From the NCBI GenBank assembly GCA_963755985.1, contig CAVWLO010000001.1, positions 717,951 to 781,950 of the forward strand: DNA of 64,000 bases, written 5' to 3'. Made by a program: the position numbers and the translations under genes. The first letter of the stretch is position 1; every line of letters begins with the position of its first letter. Below are positions 44,147-52,319 of this stretch, piece after piece. The notes under the pieces were generated by a model. The model searched no databases, was not told the DNA's origin, and worked only from the letters and a program-made list of their open reading frames with translations. The stretch is from DASXMT01 sp963755985 (GTDB lineage Bacteria > Actinomycetota > Acidimicrobiia > Acidimicrobiales > RAAP-2).

Positions 44147-44382
44147 CGAGCACCTCTCTCGTCCTCACGGGCCGGGGTGACCTCGACCAAAAAGGGCACC
44201 CTGGCCAGCATCCCCCTGATTTCCGGCCGATCGGGCAGCACGTTGGTGCGGCCGACGCCGCGTAGTCCCAGAGCACGCAGGGTACCTCGGTGCTTGGGCT
44301 TGGTGCCGATGCCCGAGCGCACCTGGGTGACGCGGATCCAGCCGGTCGACGGGCCCGGATCGGTCGATGTCGACTCGGCCAT
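44143..44382 (-). CDS. rpmD: Ribosomal protein L30 (uL30)
   Basis: A 79-residue protein: a short Ser/Thr-rich extension (MAESTSTDPGPSTG), then the family core WIRVTQVRSGIGTKPKHRGT, LRALGLRGVGRTNVLPDRPE and IRGMLARVPFLVEVT. The extension makes it about 18 residues longer than the usual 60. Confidence 0.96.
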   Translation of the reverse strand: MAESTSTDPGPSTGWIRVTQVRSGIGTKPKHRGTLRALGLRGVGRTNVLPDRPEIRGMLARVPFLVEVTPAREDERGAR

Positions 44383-44384
44383 GC

Positions 44385-44933
44385 TCAGCTCACCTCCGTG
44401 AAGAGGTCACCCTCACGGCGCCGTTCCCGGTAGGCCTGGAGCACGCCGCGGGGGATGACGTCGTCGGCCCGCTTGCCCCGGAGTACGGCGATCTCGTCCG
44501 GCCGCTTCAGGCCCTTCAGCCCGGCGATGGTGGCGTGGGCCACGTTGATCCCGTTGGACGAACCGAGCGACTTGGCCAGGATGTCCCGGATGCCGGCCAT
44601 CTCCAGGATGGCCCGGGCCGCGCCCCCGGCGATCACGCCGGTACCGGGAGCCGCCGGCTTCAGCATCACCCGTCCGGCGCCACTCTCGCCCACGATCGGG
44701 TGGGTGATGGTGGAGCCGGCCAGGGGCACCTCGAAGACGTTCTTGCGCGCCTCTTCGATGCCCTTTTGCACAGCCAGGCCGGCCTCTTTGGCCTTGCCGT
44801 AGCCCAGGCCGACGTTGCCGTTCCCGTCGCCCACCACCATGAGGGCGGCAAAGGAGAACCGGCGGCCGCCCTTGACCACCTTGGACACCCGGTTGACCCG
44901 GATGGTGCGCTCTTCGTATTGCAGTTCGGCCAT
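44385..44933 (-). CDS. rpsE: Ribosomal protein S5 (uS5)
   Basis: A 182-residue fidelity protein. It shows RVSKVVKGGRRFSFAALMVV, GDGNGNVGLGYGKAKE, AGLAVQKGIEEARKNVFEVP and ILAKSLGSSNGINVAHATI. Residues at the usual spectinomycin-resistance loop look wild type (KVVKGGRRFSF). Its ATG overlaps the rplR stop (TGATG). Confidence 0.98.
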   Translation of the reverse strand: MAELQYEERTIRVNRVSKVVKGGRRFSFAALMVVGDGNGNVGLGYGKAKEAGLAVQKGIEEARKNVFEVPLAGSTITHPIVGESGAGRVMLKPAAPGTGVIAGGAARAILEMAGIRDILAKSLGSSNGINVAHATIAGLKGLKRPDEIAVLRGKRADDVIPRGVLQAYRERRREGDLFTEVS

Positions 44934-45298
44934 CAGAACTCCAGTCCTTCGGCACGGGCCGCGTCCGCCAGTGCGGCGACCCGTCCGTGGTAGGTGAATC
45001 CGCCCCGGTCGAAGACCACGGTGGTGACGCCGGCTGCCTTGGCCCGCGAGGCCACCAGCGTGCCCACCGCCTTGGCCGCGTCGATGTTGCTGCCCGGCTT
45101 ACCCCGGAGATCGACCTCCACGGTCGACGCGGCGGCGACGGTGCGCCCGGCCAGGTCGTCGATGAGCTGGGCGGAAATGTGCTTGTTGGAGCGGAAGACG
45201 GCCAGGCGCGGTCGCTCGGCCGTGCCCGCGATCCGTCGGCGGACCCGCGAGTGGCGCCGGCGCCGGAGCTCGAGCTTGTGATCGGTTGCACGTCCCAT
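44933..45298 (-). CDS. rplR: Ribosomal protein L18 (uL18)
   Basis: A 121-residue 5S-rRNA-binding protein: RRRIAGTAERPRLAVFRSNK, HISAQLIDDLAGRTVAAAST, VGTLVASRAKAAGVTTVVFD and GGFTYHGRVAALADAARAEG with the terminal LEF. ATG start directly abutting the rplF stop codon. Confidence 0.98.
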   Translation of the reverse strand: MGRATDHKLELRRRRHSRVRRRIAGTAERPRLAVFRSNKHISAQLIDDLAGRTVAAASTVEVDLRGKPGSNIDAAKAVGTLVASRAKAAGVTTVVFDRGGFTYHGRVAALADAARAEGLEF

Positions 45299-45841
45299 TT
45301 ACTTCGCTGCCTTCCCTGCCTTGCGGACGACCCGCTCACCGGCGTACCGGACCCCTTTGCCCTTGTAGGGCTCGGGCTTGCGGAGCTTCCGGATGTCGGC
45401 CGCCACTTGGCCGACCTTCTCCTTGTCGATCCCCTTCACGATGATGCGGGTGGGGGTGGGCACCTCGAAGGTCACGCCGTCGGGTGCGTTCACGTTCACC
45501 GCATGCGAGTAGCCGAGGGCCAGCTCCAGGGCGCCCGCGCCCTTGGGGACGGCGCGGTACCCGACACCGACGATCTCCAGCTCCTTGCTGTAGCCGGCGG
45601 TCACGCCGACCACCATGTTGGCCACCAGCGACCGGGTGAGGCCGTGGAGGGCGCGGTTCTGCCGCTGGTCGTCAGGCCGCTCCACCAGCACCTGGTCCCC
45701 GTCCTGGCGGACGGTGATGACGGCGGGCAGGGTGCGGGCCAGCTCGCCCTGGGGCCCTTTGACCGTGACCCGGTTGCCCTCGGACAGCGCCACGGACACG
45801 CCGGAGGGGACGGGAATGGGCGATCGCCCGATGCGGGACAT
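45299..45841 (-). CDS. rplF: Ribosomal protein L6 (uL6)
   Basis: A 180-residue protein of two similar domains. It opens SRIGRSPIPVPSGVSVALSE, then VTVKGPQGELARTLP, HGLTRSLVANMVVGVTAGYS and the C-terminal KPEPYKGKGVRYAGERVVRK. The ATG at 45841 starts the family N-terminus; the open frame continues upstream without similarity. Confidence 0.98.
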   Translation of the reverse strand: MSRIGRSPIPVPSGVSVALSEGNRVTVKGPQGELARTLPAVITVRQDGDQVLVERPDDQRQNRALHGLTRSLVANMVVGVTAGYSKELEIVGVGYRAVPKGAGALELALGYSHAVNVNAPDGVTFEVPTPTRIIVKGIDKEKVGQVAADIRKLRKPEPYKGKGVRYAGERVVRKAGKAAK

Positions 45842-45922
45842 CAGCGACCACCCCCACGACCGGCCAGGGCGCGGCCGGTGATGGCGCCGCCCGTCGGGCG
45901 GCGGTTGCCACACGAAGCTCGA

Positions 45923-46328
45923 TCACCACACATAGCAAAGAACCTCCCCGCCCATGCGGCGCTTGCGGGCCTCACGGTCGGTCATCAGACCCTTGGACGT
46001 CGACACCACGGCCACGCCCATGCCGCCGAGGACCCGGGGCATCTTGTCGGCCCGGGCATAGATGCGCAGGCCGGGCTTGGACACCCGCTTGATCCCCGAG
46101 ATGGTCCGGGCGCGGTCCGGGCGCGTACTTCATGATGATCTCGAGGGTGCGCCCGGGCTTGTCGACGTTGTCGTTCACCTCGAAGCCGCTGATGTAGCCC
46201 TCGTCGACCAGGATGGCGGCCAGGGACTCCTTCAACTTCGAACCCGGCATCTTCACCGTGTCGAAGTGGGCCGTGTTGGCGTTCCGGATGCGGGTGAGCA
46301 TGTCGGCAATGGGATCGGTCATGGTCAT
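45923..46328 (-). CDS. rpsH: Ribosomal protein S8 (uS8), frame broken by one base
   Basis: A 16S-rRNA-binding protein expected at 134 residues. The N-terminus TMTDPIADMLTRIRNANTAH and KLKESLAAILVDEGYISGFE is in one frame, ending at IIMKYAP; the C-terminus (RTISGIKRVSKPGLRIYAR, LGGMGVAVVSTSKGLMTDRE, then MGGEVLCYVW) is in the next. A single inserted base near 46122, within a duplicated GCGCCCGGACC stretch, accounts for it. The span of 406 bases is one more than a multiple of three. Confidence 0.95.
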
Positions 46329-46344
46329 CGGTCGTCTCCTCCCC

Positions 46345-46531
46345 TCACCAGCTAGCCTTGGTCACGCCGGGGATCTCGCCGGCGTGCACCATCACCCGCA
46401 GGCAGATGCGGCACAGGCCGAACTTGCGGTAGACGGACTTCGGGCCGACCGCATCGCCGGCAGCGGGTGTACCCGCGTACCTTGAACTTCGGTGTGCGCT
46501 GTTGCTTCTCGATCAGAGCCTTCTTCGCCAT
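46345..46531 (-). CDS. rpsN: Ribosomal protein S14 (uS14), zinc type, frame broken by one base
   Basis: Expected 61 residues: MAKKALIEKQQRTPKFKVRG then YTRCRRCGRP in one frame, and SVYRKFGLCRICLRVMVHAG, EIPGVTKASW in the next. The zinc ligands are Cys24, Cys27, Cys40 and Cys43, so this is the short zinc-dependent form. One extra base near 46444 breaks the frame; removing it gives exactly 186 bases including the stop. Too short to show as a long open frame. Confidence 0.92.
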
Positions 46532-46535
46532 GGGG

Positions 46536-47108
46536 TTACTGGTTCTCCTGTCGGAACGGGAAACCGAAAGCGGCCAGGAGTGCCCGGCCCTCGTCGTCGG
46601 TACGTGCTGTGGTGGCGATGGTGATGTCCATGCCTCGGGTGGTGTCGATGCGGTCGTAGTCGACCTCGGGGAAGATGAGCTGCTCGGTGACCCCGAAGGT
46701 GTAGTTGCCGTGCCCGTCGAAGGATCTCGGCGACAAGCCCCGGAAGTCACGGATGCGGGGGATGGCCGTGGCGATCAGACGGTCGAAGAACTCCCAGGCC
46801 CGGTCGCCCCGCAGGGTCACCTTGGCCCCGATCTCCTGGCCCTCCCGGAGCTTGAACCCGGCGATCGACTTCTTGGCCCGGGTGACCACCGGCTTTTGCC
46901 CGGTGATGGTCTCCAGGTCGGTCATGGCCCCCTCGATGAGCGACTTCTGCTGGGTGGCCCGGCCCACGCCCATGTTGAGGACGATCTTGGACAGGCGGGG
47001 CACCTCCATGATGTTGGCCAGGCCCAGGGTCTCCTGGAGCTGGGCCCGCACCTCGTCGTCGTAGCGGATCTTCAGGCGGGGTCGAGTGGCGCCAATGGCA
47101 GGGGCCAT
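46536..47108 (-). CDS. rplE: Ribosomal protein L5 (uL5)
   Basis: A 190-residue 5S-rRNA-binding protein: RPRLKIRYDDEVRAQLQETL, IMEVPRLSKIVLNMGVGRAT, KPVVTRAKKSIAGFKLREGQ and FDRLIATAIPRIRDFRGLSP. The ATG at 47108 overlaps the rplX stop as TGATG; a GTG one codon earlier is possible. Confidence 0.98.
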   Translation of the reverse strand: MAPAIGATRPRLKIRYDDEVRAQLQETLGLANIMEVPRLSKIVLNMGVGRATQQKSLIEGAMTDLETITGQKPVVTRAKKSIAGFKLREGQEIGAKVTLRGDRAWEFFDRLIATAIPRIRDFRGLSPRSFDGHGNYTFGVTEQLIFPEVDYDRIDTTRGMDITIATTARTDDEGRALLAAFGFPFRQENQ

Positions 47109-47413
47109 CACAGATCACCGCCGCACTTGCGGCAGACCCGCACTTTGCGTCCGTTCTCGTCGATCCGTATGCCGATCCGGGTGGGGCCACACGAGCCGCA
47201 CACGATGGCCACCGAGGACACGGACACGGGCATGAACTTGTCGATGACCCCACCCTGCATGGTGGCGCGGGTCGGCTTGGCGTGACGCTTGGCCACGTGG
47301 ACGCCTTCGACGATGACCCGGCCCTCGGACGGGATGGCCCGAACAACATCGGCCCGCTTGCCCTTGTCCTTGCCCGAGATGACCTCTACCTTGTCTCCCT
47401 TGCGGATACGCAT
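47108..47413 (-). CDS. rplX: Ribosomal protein L24 (uL24)
   Basis: A 101-residue assembly initiator with a KOW motif: MRIRKGDKVEVISGKDKGKR, then VIVEGVHVAKRHAKPT. It keeps the four-cysteine zinc ribbon (CGSC and CRKC) near the C-terminus. The ATG overlaps the rplN stop codon as TGATG, which fixes the start. Because of a frame break in rplN, rplN and rplX also read as one false fusion. Confidence 0.96.
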   Translation of the reverse strand: MRIRKGDKVEVISGKDKGKRADVVRAIPSEGRVIVEGVHVAKRHAKPTRATMQGGVIDKFMPVSVSSVAIVCGSCGPTRIGIRIDENGRKVRVCRKCGGDL

Positions 47414-47782
47414 CACAACACCTCCGGTGCTAGTGAGACAATCCGCATGAATCGCTTGTCGCGCAGCTCGCGGCCGACCGGGCCAAAGATGCGGGTCCCA
47501 CGTGGTTGGCTGCTGGTCGTTGATCAAGACGGCGGCGTTCTCGTCGAAACGGATGTAGCTGCCGTCGGGCCGACGCTTTTCCTTCTTGGTGCGGACGACG
47601 ACGCACTTGACGACGTCGCCCCGTTTCACCGCCGCGCCGGGGATGGCGTCTTTGACCGTGGCCACGAAGACGTCCCCGATCGAGGCGTAGCGGCGGCGCG
47701 AGCCGCCCAGTACCTTGATGCAGAGCACCTCTTTGGCCCCGGAATTGTCGGCGACCCGAAGTCGGGATTCCTGTTGGATCAT
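47413..47782 (-). CDS. rplN: Ribosomal protein L14 (uL14), frame broken by one base
   Basis: Expected 122 residues: MIQQESRLRVADNSGAKEVL, IKVLGGSRRRYASIGDVFVA and GSYIRFDENAAVLINDQQP in one frame, then GTRIFGPVGRELRDKRFMRI and VSLAPEVL in the next. One extra base near 47507 explains the break (370 bases, one over a multiple of three). Its ATG overlaps the rpsQ stop as ATGA. Confidence 0.95.
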
Positions 47783-48057
47783 CGGGCCCGCTCCAGCACT
47801 TCGCCCAGCCGCCAGCGCTTCAGCTTGGACAGTGGGCGGGTCTCGATCACTCGGACCCGGTCCCCGACCTTGGCCGAGTTGTCCTGATCGTGGACGTAGA
47901 GGCGCTTGGTCCGCTGCACCGTCTTCCCGTAGCGGGGATGGCGCACTCGCTCGACCACGGACACCACCACGGTGGACTCCATGCCGTCGGAGACGACAAT
48001 GCCCTCACGGACCTTGCGGCGGTTCGCCCGCTCGTCGGTCGTCGACTCGTCGGCCAT
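47779..48057 (-). CDS. rpsQ: Ribosomal protein S17 (uS17)
   Basis: A 92-residue protein: a short N-terminal DESTTDERANRR, then KVREGIVVSDGMESTVVVSV, ERVRHPRYGKTVQRTKRLYV and VGDRVRVIETRPLSKLKRWR. The ATG at 48057 overlaps the rpmC stop (TGATG). Confidence 0.97.
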   Translation of the reverse strand: MADESTTDERANRRKVREGIVVSDGMESTVVVSVVERVRHPRYGKTVQRTKRLYVHDQDNSAKVGDRVRVIETRPLSKLKRWRLGEVLERAR

Positions 48058-48614
48058 CAGCCCTCTTCCTCCACATCGTCGTCGGCCACCCCGGCCGTTG
48101 CTGTGGGCGCGGCCACCCTGGCGGCTTGGCCCCCTGCTCCTCGGTGTCCGCGTCAGCATCCTCCACGTCGGCGTCCTCCACCTCGGCACCAGCACTGTCG
48201 GCCTCGGCGTCCTCCACCTCGGCGTCAGCGTTGTCGGCCTCGGCGTCCTCCACCTCGGCGTCAGCGTTGACGGCCTCGGCGTCCTCGTTCTCCTCGGCCC
48301 GCTCGGCCGCCCGGCGCTCGGCTGCTGGGACCCTGGTCCGGCCCAGCGCCTTGTCCTCGGCCCGCTGGCGGGCCACAGCCTGGTGGACGGGGATGTCCTC
48401 CACGGCCAGCCCCTCGGCCTCGGCGATCTCCCGAGCCCGGATCTCGGTGAGGAGTCGGGCGATGTCCTTGCGGACGTGGCCCATCCGGGAGAAGTTGTCG
48501 AACTGACCGGTGGCCAGCTGGAAGCGGAGGTTGAAGAGCTCGCGCTCGTGACTCGTTGAGACGGACCTCGAGCTCGTCGACGTCGAGCTCGACAATGTCG
48601 GCTGCGGTGGCCAT
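48057..48614 (-). CDS. rpmC: Ribosomal protein L29 (uL29) with long acidic repeat tail, frame broken twice
   Basis: The normal L29 is about 65-70 residues. Here the core (ATAADIVELDVDELEVRLNE, then ERELFNLRFQLATGQFDNFS and RKDIARLLTEIRAREIAEAE) is followed by about 115 extra residues, largely acidic repeats such as DAEVEDAEADNA. Two compensating indels break the frame: near 48550 after LNES and near 48134 before a final AARVAAPTATAGVADDDVEE. The second correction makes the stop codon overlap the rpsQ ATG as TGATG, which supports the tail being genuinely part of the gene. Expected length 185 residues. The function of the tail is unknown. Confidence 0.9.
48151..48295. repeat. 36-base coding repeat in the rpmC tail
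   Basis: A 36-base period (plus-strand core GCGTCCTCCACCTCGGCGTC) is repeated about three and a half times and encodes DAEVEDAEADNA-type dodecapeptides on the minus strand. The period is a multiple of three, so copy-number change would keep frame. Confidence 0.88.
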
Positions 48615-49051
48615 CAGACCTGGACCTCCGGCGTCCCGTGGGTGCCGGGACGAATGACGAACTTGGCTTTGAACGGGAGCTTCTGAATGGCGCGGTCCAT
48701 GGCCTCTTTGGCCAGGCCCTGCTCCACGCCGGCTAGCTCGAAGAGGATCCGGCCCGGCTTGACCACGGCCACCCAATGCTCCGGGTTTCCCTTGCCCGAG
48801 CCCATACGGGTCTCGGCCGGCTTCTGGGTAACCGGACGGTCAGGGAACACCCGGATCCACACCTTGCCCCCGCGCTTGACGTGACGGGTCATGGCGATTC
48901 TGGCCGCCTCGATCTGGCGGGCTGTGAGCCAGCCTGGCTCAAGGGCCTGAATGCCGAAGTCACCGAAGTTGACCGTGGCACCGCCCTTGGCTGCGCCGGT
49001 CATCCGGCCGCGCTGTTGCTTGCGATGCTTGACCTTGCGGGGCATCAACAT
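48614..49051 (-). CDS. rplP: Ribosomal protein L16 (uL16)
   Basis: A 145-residue protein near the A site: MLMPRKVKHRKQQRGRMTG, FGDFGIQALEPGWLTARQIE, MTRHVKRGGKVWIRVFPDRP and KPAETRMGSGKGNPEHWVAV. The stop codon overlaps the rpmC start (TGATG). The start at MLMPRK matches most families. Confidence 0.98.
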   Translation of the reverse strand: MLMPRKVKHRKQQRGRMTGAAKGGATVNFGDFGIQALEPGWLTARQIEAARIAMTRHVKRGGKVWIRVFPDRPVTQKPAETRMGSGKGNPEHWVAVVKPGRILFELAGVEQGLAKEAMDRAIQKLPFKAKFVIRPGTHGTPEVQV

Positions 49052-49052
49052 G

Positions 49053-50015
49053 TCAGTCCACCTCCTTGCGGAAGTGCGGGGTCTCGTGGTGCTCGCGGGT
49101 CCGGCGCTCGATCTCCTCGTCCTCGCTGAGGATGCGCTCGAGCTCGTCGGGCACCTCTGGCGTGGCGACGATGTCGGCAGTGTCCCGGTCGACCATGTCC
49201 TCGGGCACCTCCGGCGATTCACCGGCACCGTCGCCCACGACCACGCTGCCCGGTGCGCCCTGCTCGGCCCGGCGGCGGCCACCACCGGCGGTGATGAGCC
49301 GGCGCGGTGGCGCGCCCTGCCCGGACGTCTCGCCCACGGCCATGGCCGCCTCGCGGTTGATCTTCTCCTCAGAGGAGATCTTGTACGGGAGGATGTCGCC
49401 CTTGTAGATCCATACCTTGACGCCGATGCGGCCGAAGGTGGTCTTGGCCTCACGGAAGCCGTAGTCGATGTCGGCCCGGAGGGTATGGAGCGGCACCCGG
49501 CCCTCCCGGTAGGACTCCTTGCGGGCCATCTCCGAACCGCCGAGGCGGCCCGAGCACTGGACGCGGACCCCGAGGGCACCGGCCTTCTGCACCGTCTGGA
49601 TGGCCCGCTTCATGGCCCGGCGGAAGGCGACCCGTCGGGCCAGCTGGTCGCAGATCCCCTGGGCGATGAGGGCGGCGTCCAGCTCGGGCTGCTTGATCTC
49701 CTGGATGTTCAGCTGGATGCGGTTGACCAAGCCGGTGATCTCCTCGATCTTCTTCTTCAAGCGGTCGGCCTCGGACCCCCGCCGGCCGATGACGATGCCG
49801 GGGCGGGCCGTGTGGATGTCGACACGGAGGCGGTCACGCGTCCGCTCCACCTCGATGCGGCTGACGGCAGCCGACTCGAGCTGCGACATGAGGAAGTCGC
49901 GGATCTTCCAGTCCTCGATCACGCAGTTCTGATAGTTGCGCTCCTCGAACCACCGGGACTTCCAATCGGTGGTCACGCCGAGGCGGAACCCGTAGGGGTT
50001 GACCTTCTGGCCCAT
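49053..50015 (-). CDS. rpsC: Ribosomal protein S3 (uS3) with acidic C-terminal extension
   Basis: A 320-residue head protein. The core shows GQKVNPYGFRLGVTTDWKSR, the KH domain IVIGRRGSEADRLKKKIEEI, RRVAFRRAMKRAIQTVQKAG and FGRIGVKVWIYKGDILPYK. About 90 residues follow the usual end, including VPEDMVDRDTADIVATPEVP and a run of Asp/Glu (LSEDEEIERRTREHHE). Actinobacterial S3 commonly has some extension; this one is long. Confidence 0.96.
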   Translation of the reverse strand: MGQKVNPYGFRLGVTTDWKSRWFEERNYQNCVIEDWKIRDFLMSQLESAAVSRIEVERTRDRLRVDIHTARPGIVIGRRGSEADRLKKKIEEITGLVNRIQLNIQEIKQPELDAALIAQGICDQLARRVAFRRAMKRAIQTVQKAGALGVRVQCSGRLGGSEMARKESYREGRVPLHTLRADIDYGFREAKTTFGRIGVKVWIYKGDILPYKISSEEKINREAAMAVGETSGQGAPPRRLITAGGGRRRAEQGAPGSVVVGDGAGESPEVPEDMVDRDTADIVATPEVPDELERILSEDEEIERRTREHHETPHFRKEVD

Positions 50016-50873
50016 CTACTTGCCCTTCTTTTCGGCGCTCGCGCCGCTCGTCTCGTCGGACGACGTCGCCTGGGCGTCGGCCCCTTCGTCTTCAGCTGCG
50101 TCTACTGCCACCGTGTCTTCGGCGGCGTCTGTGTCGTCTGCCTGGTCGGCTGTGTCTGTGTCGGCATCCGTGTCGAAGTCCTCGACCTCGTCGTCTGTGT
50201 CGAAGTCCTCGACCTCGTCGTCGTCTGTGTCGAAGTCTTCGACCTCGTCGTCGTCTGTGTCGAAGTCCTCGACCTCGTCGTCTGTGTCGAAGTCCTCGAC
50301 CTCGTCGTCTGTGTCGAAGTCCTCGACCTCGTCGATGTCGGGCTCGACGACGTCGAGCACTTCATCCGGTTCGAGCTCATCGACCTCCGGCGCCGACGAT
50401 GGCCGGGACGTCTCCGCCTCGGACCGCTGGCGGCGGCGGGACCCGGCCACCCGGCGTGAGCGCTGGGTGCCGGTGGCGGCCAGCTTGGCCCGGCGGCGGG
50501 CCAGGCGCTCCTCGGGCAGGCGGCTCACGATGATGGTGACGTGACTGGAGCGCTTGCGGATCCGGGTGGCCCGGCCCCGGGCCCGGGGGCGCCAGCGCTT
50601 GAGGGTGCTGCCCTCGTCGGCGAAGCAGGCCGAGACGTAGAGCTCCTCACCGTTCAACCCGTCGTTGTGGACGGCATTGGCGACGGCCGAAGCCAGGACC
50701 TTTCCGATGATGGTCGCGGCCTCGCGGTCACCGAGCGCCAGGGTCTCGGCCGCACGGTCGACGTCCTGGCCGCGGATGAGGTCCAGCACCTGGCGCGCCT
50801 TGTTGGGCGAGATCCGGGTGTGACGGAGGACGGCTCGCGTCCCCTCCCGCTCGTTTGTCTTCACACCGGGCAT
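50016..50873 (-). CDS. rplV: Ribosomal protein L22 (uL22) with acidic repeat tail
   Basis: A 285-residue protein; typical L22 is 110-130. The core (residues 1-120) has TRAVLRHTRISPNKARQVLD, LIRGQDVDRAAETLAL and RWRPRARGRATRIRKRSSHV, with the tunnel hairpin in place. A basic linker (ARRRAKLAATGTQRSRRVAG) then leads into a strongly acidic tail. Residues 182-236 contain six copies of EVEDFDTD, followed by Asp/Ala-rich sequence and a Lys end. The tail is encoded by a 27-30-base repeat. Codon phase is intact throughout, so there is no frame break here. Confidence 0.95.
   Translation of the reverse strand: MPGVKTNEREGTRAVLRHTRISPNKARQVLDLIRGQDVDRAAETLALGDREAATIIGKVLASAVANAVHNDGLNGEELYVSACFADEGSTLKRWRPRARGRATRIRKRSSHVTIIVSRLPEERLARRRAKLAATGTQRSRRVAGSRRRQRSEAETSRPSSAPEVDELEPDEVLDVVEPDIDEVEDFDTDDEVEDFDTDDEVEDFDTDDDEVEDFDTDDDEVEDFDTDDEVEDFDTDADTDTADQADDTDAAEDTVAVDAAEDEGADAQATSSDETSGASAEKKGK
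50166..50330. repeat. 27/30-base coding repeat in the rplV tail
   Basis: Six near-identical units (plus-strand core GTGTCGAAGTCCTCGACCTC) vary between 27 and 30 bases by one GTC codon. They encode EVEDFDTD(D) on the minus strand. All length changes are in-frame. Confidence 0.93.
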
Positions 50874-50874
50874 G

Positions 50875-51153
50875 TCAGCGCCTTCCCGCCCGCTCTTGGC
50901 CGGCGTGGAACTTGAAGGTCCGGGTGGGAGAGAACTCCCCCAGCTTGTGGCCGACCATCGACTCGGTCACGTAGACGGGCACGTGCTTGCGCCCGTCGTG
51001 GACGGCGATGGTGTGGCCCACCATGTCGGGAATGATCGTCGAGCGGCGGGACCACGTCTTGATGACTCTCTTGTCCCCGGCCGCGTTCAGGGCGTCCACC
51101 TTCTTCAGGAGGTGGTCGTCGACGAAGGGGCCCTTCTTCAAGCTGCGAGGCAT
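50875..51153 (-). CDS. rpsS: Ribosomal protein S19 (uS19)
   Basis: A 92-residue head protein: PRSLKKGPFVDDHLLKKVDA, IKTWSRRSTIIPDMVGHTIA and MVGHKLGEFSPTRTFKFHAG. ATG start; one base before the rplV start. Confidence 0.98.
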   Translation of the reverse strand: MPRSLKKGPFVDDHLLKKVDALNAAGDKRVIKTWSRRSTIIPDMVGHTIAVHDGRKHVPVYVTESMVGHKLGEFSPTRTFKFHAGQERAGRR

Positions 51154-51175
51154 GGCGTGCGGTTCCCTCTACTTC

Positions 51176-52012
51176 CTACCGCCGAGCGCCGCGTGTGCGG
51201 CGCCTGCGGACGATCATCTTGTCGGAGTCCTTGTGACGTGGCCGGGTACGACCCTCGGGCTTGCCCCAGGGTGAGACCGGATGGCGGCCACCGGAGGACT
51301 TGCCCTCGCCGCCGCCCAGCGGGTGGTCAACCGGGTTCATGGCCACGCCCCGGGTCTGGGGGCGCTTGCCCTTCCAGCGGTTACGACCGGCCTTGCCGAT
51401 CTTGATCAGCTCGGCCTCGGCGTTCCCCACCGTGCCCAGGGTGCCCCGGCAGTCGATCGACACCCGGCGCATTTCGGTCGACGGCAGCCGCAGGGTGGCG
51501 AAGAGCCCCTCTTTGGCCACCAGCTGGATGCTCATGCCCGCGCCGCGGGCCAACTTGCCCCCGCCGCCCGGCCGCAGCTCGACATTGTGGACGACCGAGC
51601 CCACCGGGATGAACCGGAGGGGCAGCGCATTCCCAGAACGGATCTCGGCACCCTGGCCGGACTGGAGGCGGTCGCCCACCTTCACACCGGAGGGGGCGAG
51701 GATGTAGCGCTTCTCGCCGTCGAAGTAGTGGAGCAGGGCGATGCGGGCGTTGCGGTTGGGGTCGTACTCGATGGCCGCGACCTTGGCCGGCACGCCGTCC
51801 TTGTCCCGCTTGAAGTCGACCAGGCGGTACTGCTGCTTGTGGCCGCCGCCGCGGTGGCGGGAGGTCTTGCGCCCATAGGCGTTGCGCCCACCGGTGTTCG
51901 GCTTGGGGGCGAGCAACGACTTCTCGGGCCGGTCCCGGGTGATCTCGGCGAAGTCGGAGACCGTCTGGAACCGGCGGCCGGCACTGGTTGGCTTGCGTGA
52001 ACGGAGGGGCAT
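51176..52012 (-). CDS. rplB: Ribosomal protein L2 (uL2)
   Basis: A 278-residue protein important for subunit association and peptidyl transfer. It has RKPTSAGRRFQTVSDFAEIT, GRKTSRHRGGGHKQQYRLVD, VKVGDRLQSGQGAEIRSGNA and the C-terminal RGVAMNPVDHPLGGGEGKS with the conserved His. The ATG at 52012 starts PLRSRKP; a further 15 residues upstream are not conserved. Confidence 0.98.
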   Translation of the reverse strand: MPLRSRKPTSAGRRFQTVSDFAEITRDRPEKSLLAPKPNTGGRNAYGRKTSRHRGGGHKQQYRLVDFKRDKDGVPAKVAAIEYDPNRNARIALLHYFDGEKRYILAPSGVKVGDRLQSGQGAEIRSGNALPLRFIPVGSVVHNVELRPGGGGKLARGAGMSIQLVAKEGLFATLRLPSTEMRRVSIDCRGTLGTVGNAEAELIKIGKAGRNRWKGKRPQTRGVAMNPVDHPLGGGEGKSSGGRHPVSPWGKPEGRTRPRHKDSDKMIVRRRRTRGARR

Positions 52013-52028
52013 TGTCGGTCTCGAATCC

Positions 52029-52319
52029 TCAGCTCTCGAACAGATCGATCGAGTCACCCGATTGCAGGGTGACCATGGCCCGCTTGGTATCGACCCGATG
52101 GCCGACGGTGTTGTTGCGGCGGTTCCGCTTCGACTTCCCCTTGCGGTTCAGGGTGTTGACCTTGGTGACGCGGACCCCGAAGGCCTGCTCCACGGCCAGG
52201 CGGACTTCGATCTTGGTGGCGTCGGGGTCGACGACGAAGACGTAGACGTTGTTGTCCATCAGGGCGTAGGTCTTCTCCGACACAACCGGTCGCAAGAGGA
52301 TGTTGTGGGCATCTCTCAT
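52029..52319 (-). CDS. rplW: Ribosomal protein L23 (uL23)
   Basis: A 96-residue tunnel-exit protein that docks trigger factor and SRP: ILLRPVVSEKTYALMDNNVY, VDPDATKIEVRLAVEQAFGV and VNTLNRKGKSKRNRRNNTVG. ATG overlaps the rplD stop (ATGA). Confidence 0.98.
   Translation of the reverse strand: MRDAHNILLRPVVSEKTYALMDNNVYVFVVDPDATKIEVRLAVEQAFGVRVTKVNTLNRKGKSKRNRRNNTVGHRVDTKRAMVTLQSGDSIDLFES

Noticed and set aside
47108..47782. A fused L14-L24 protein
   Set aside because: The fusion arises from one extra base in rplN; the correct frame restores the L14 end and a TGATG junction with rplX.
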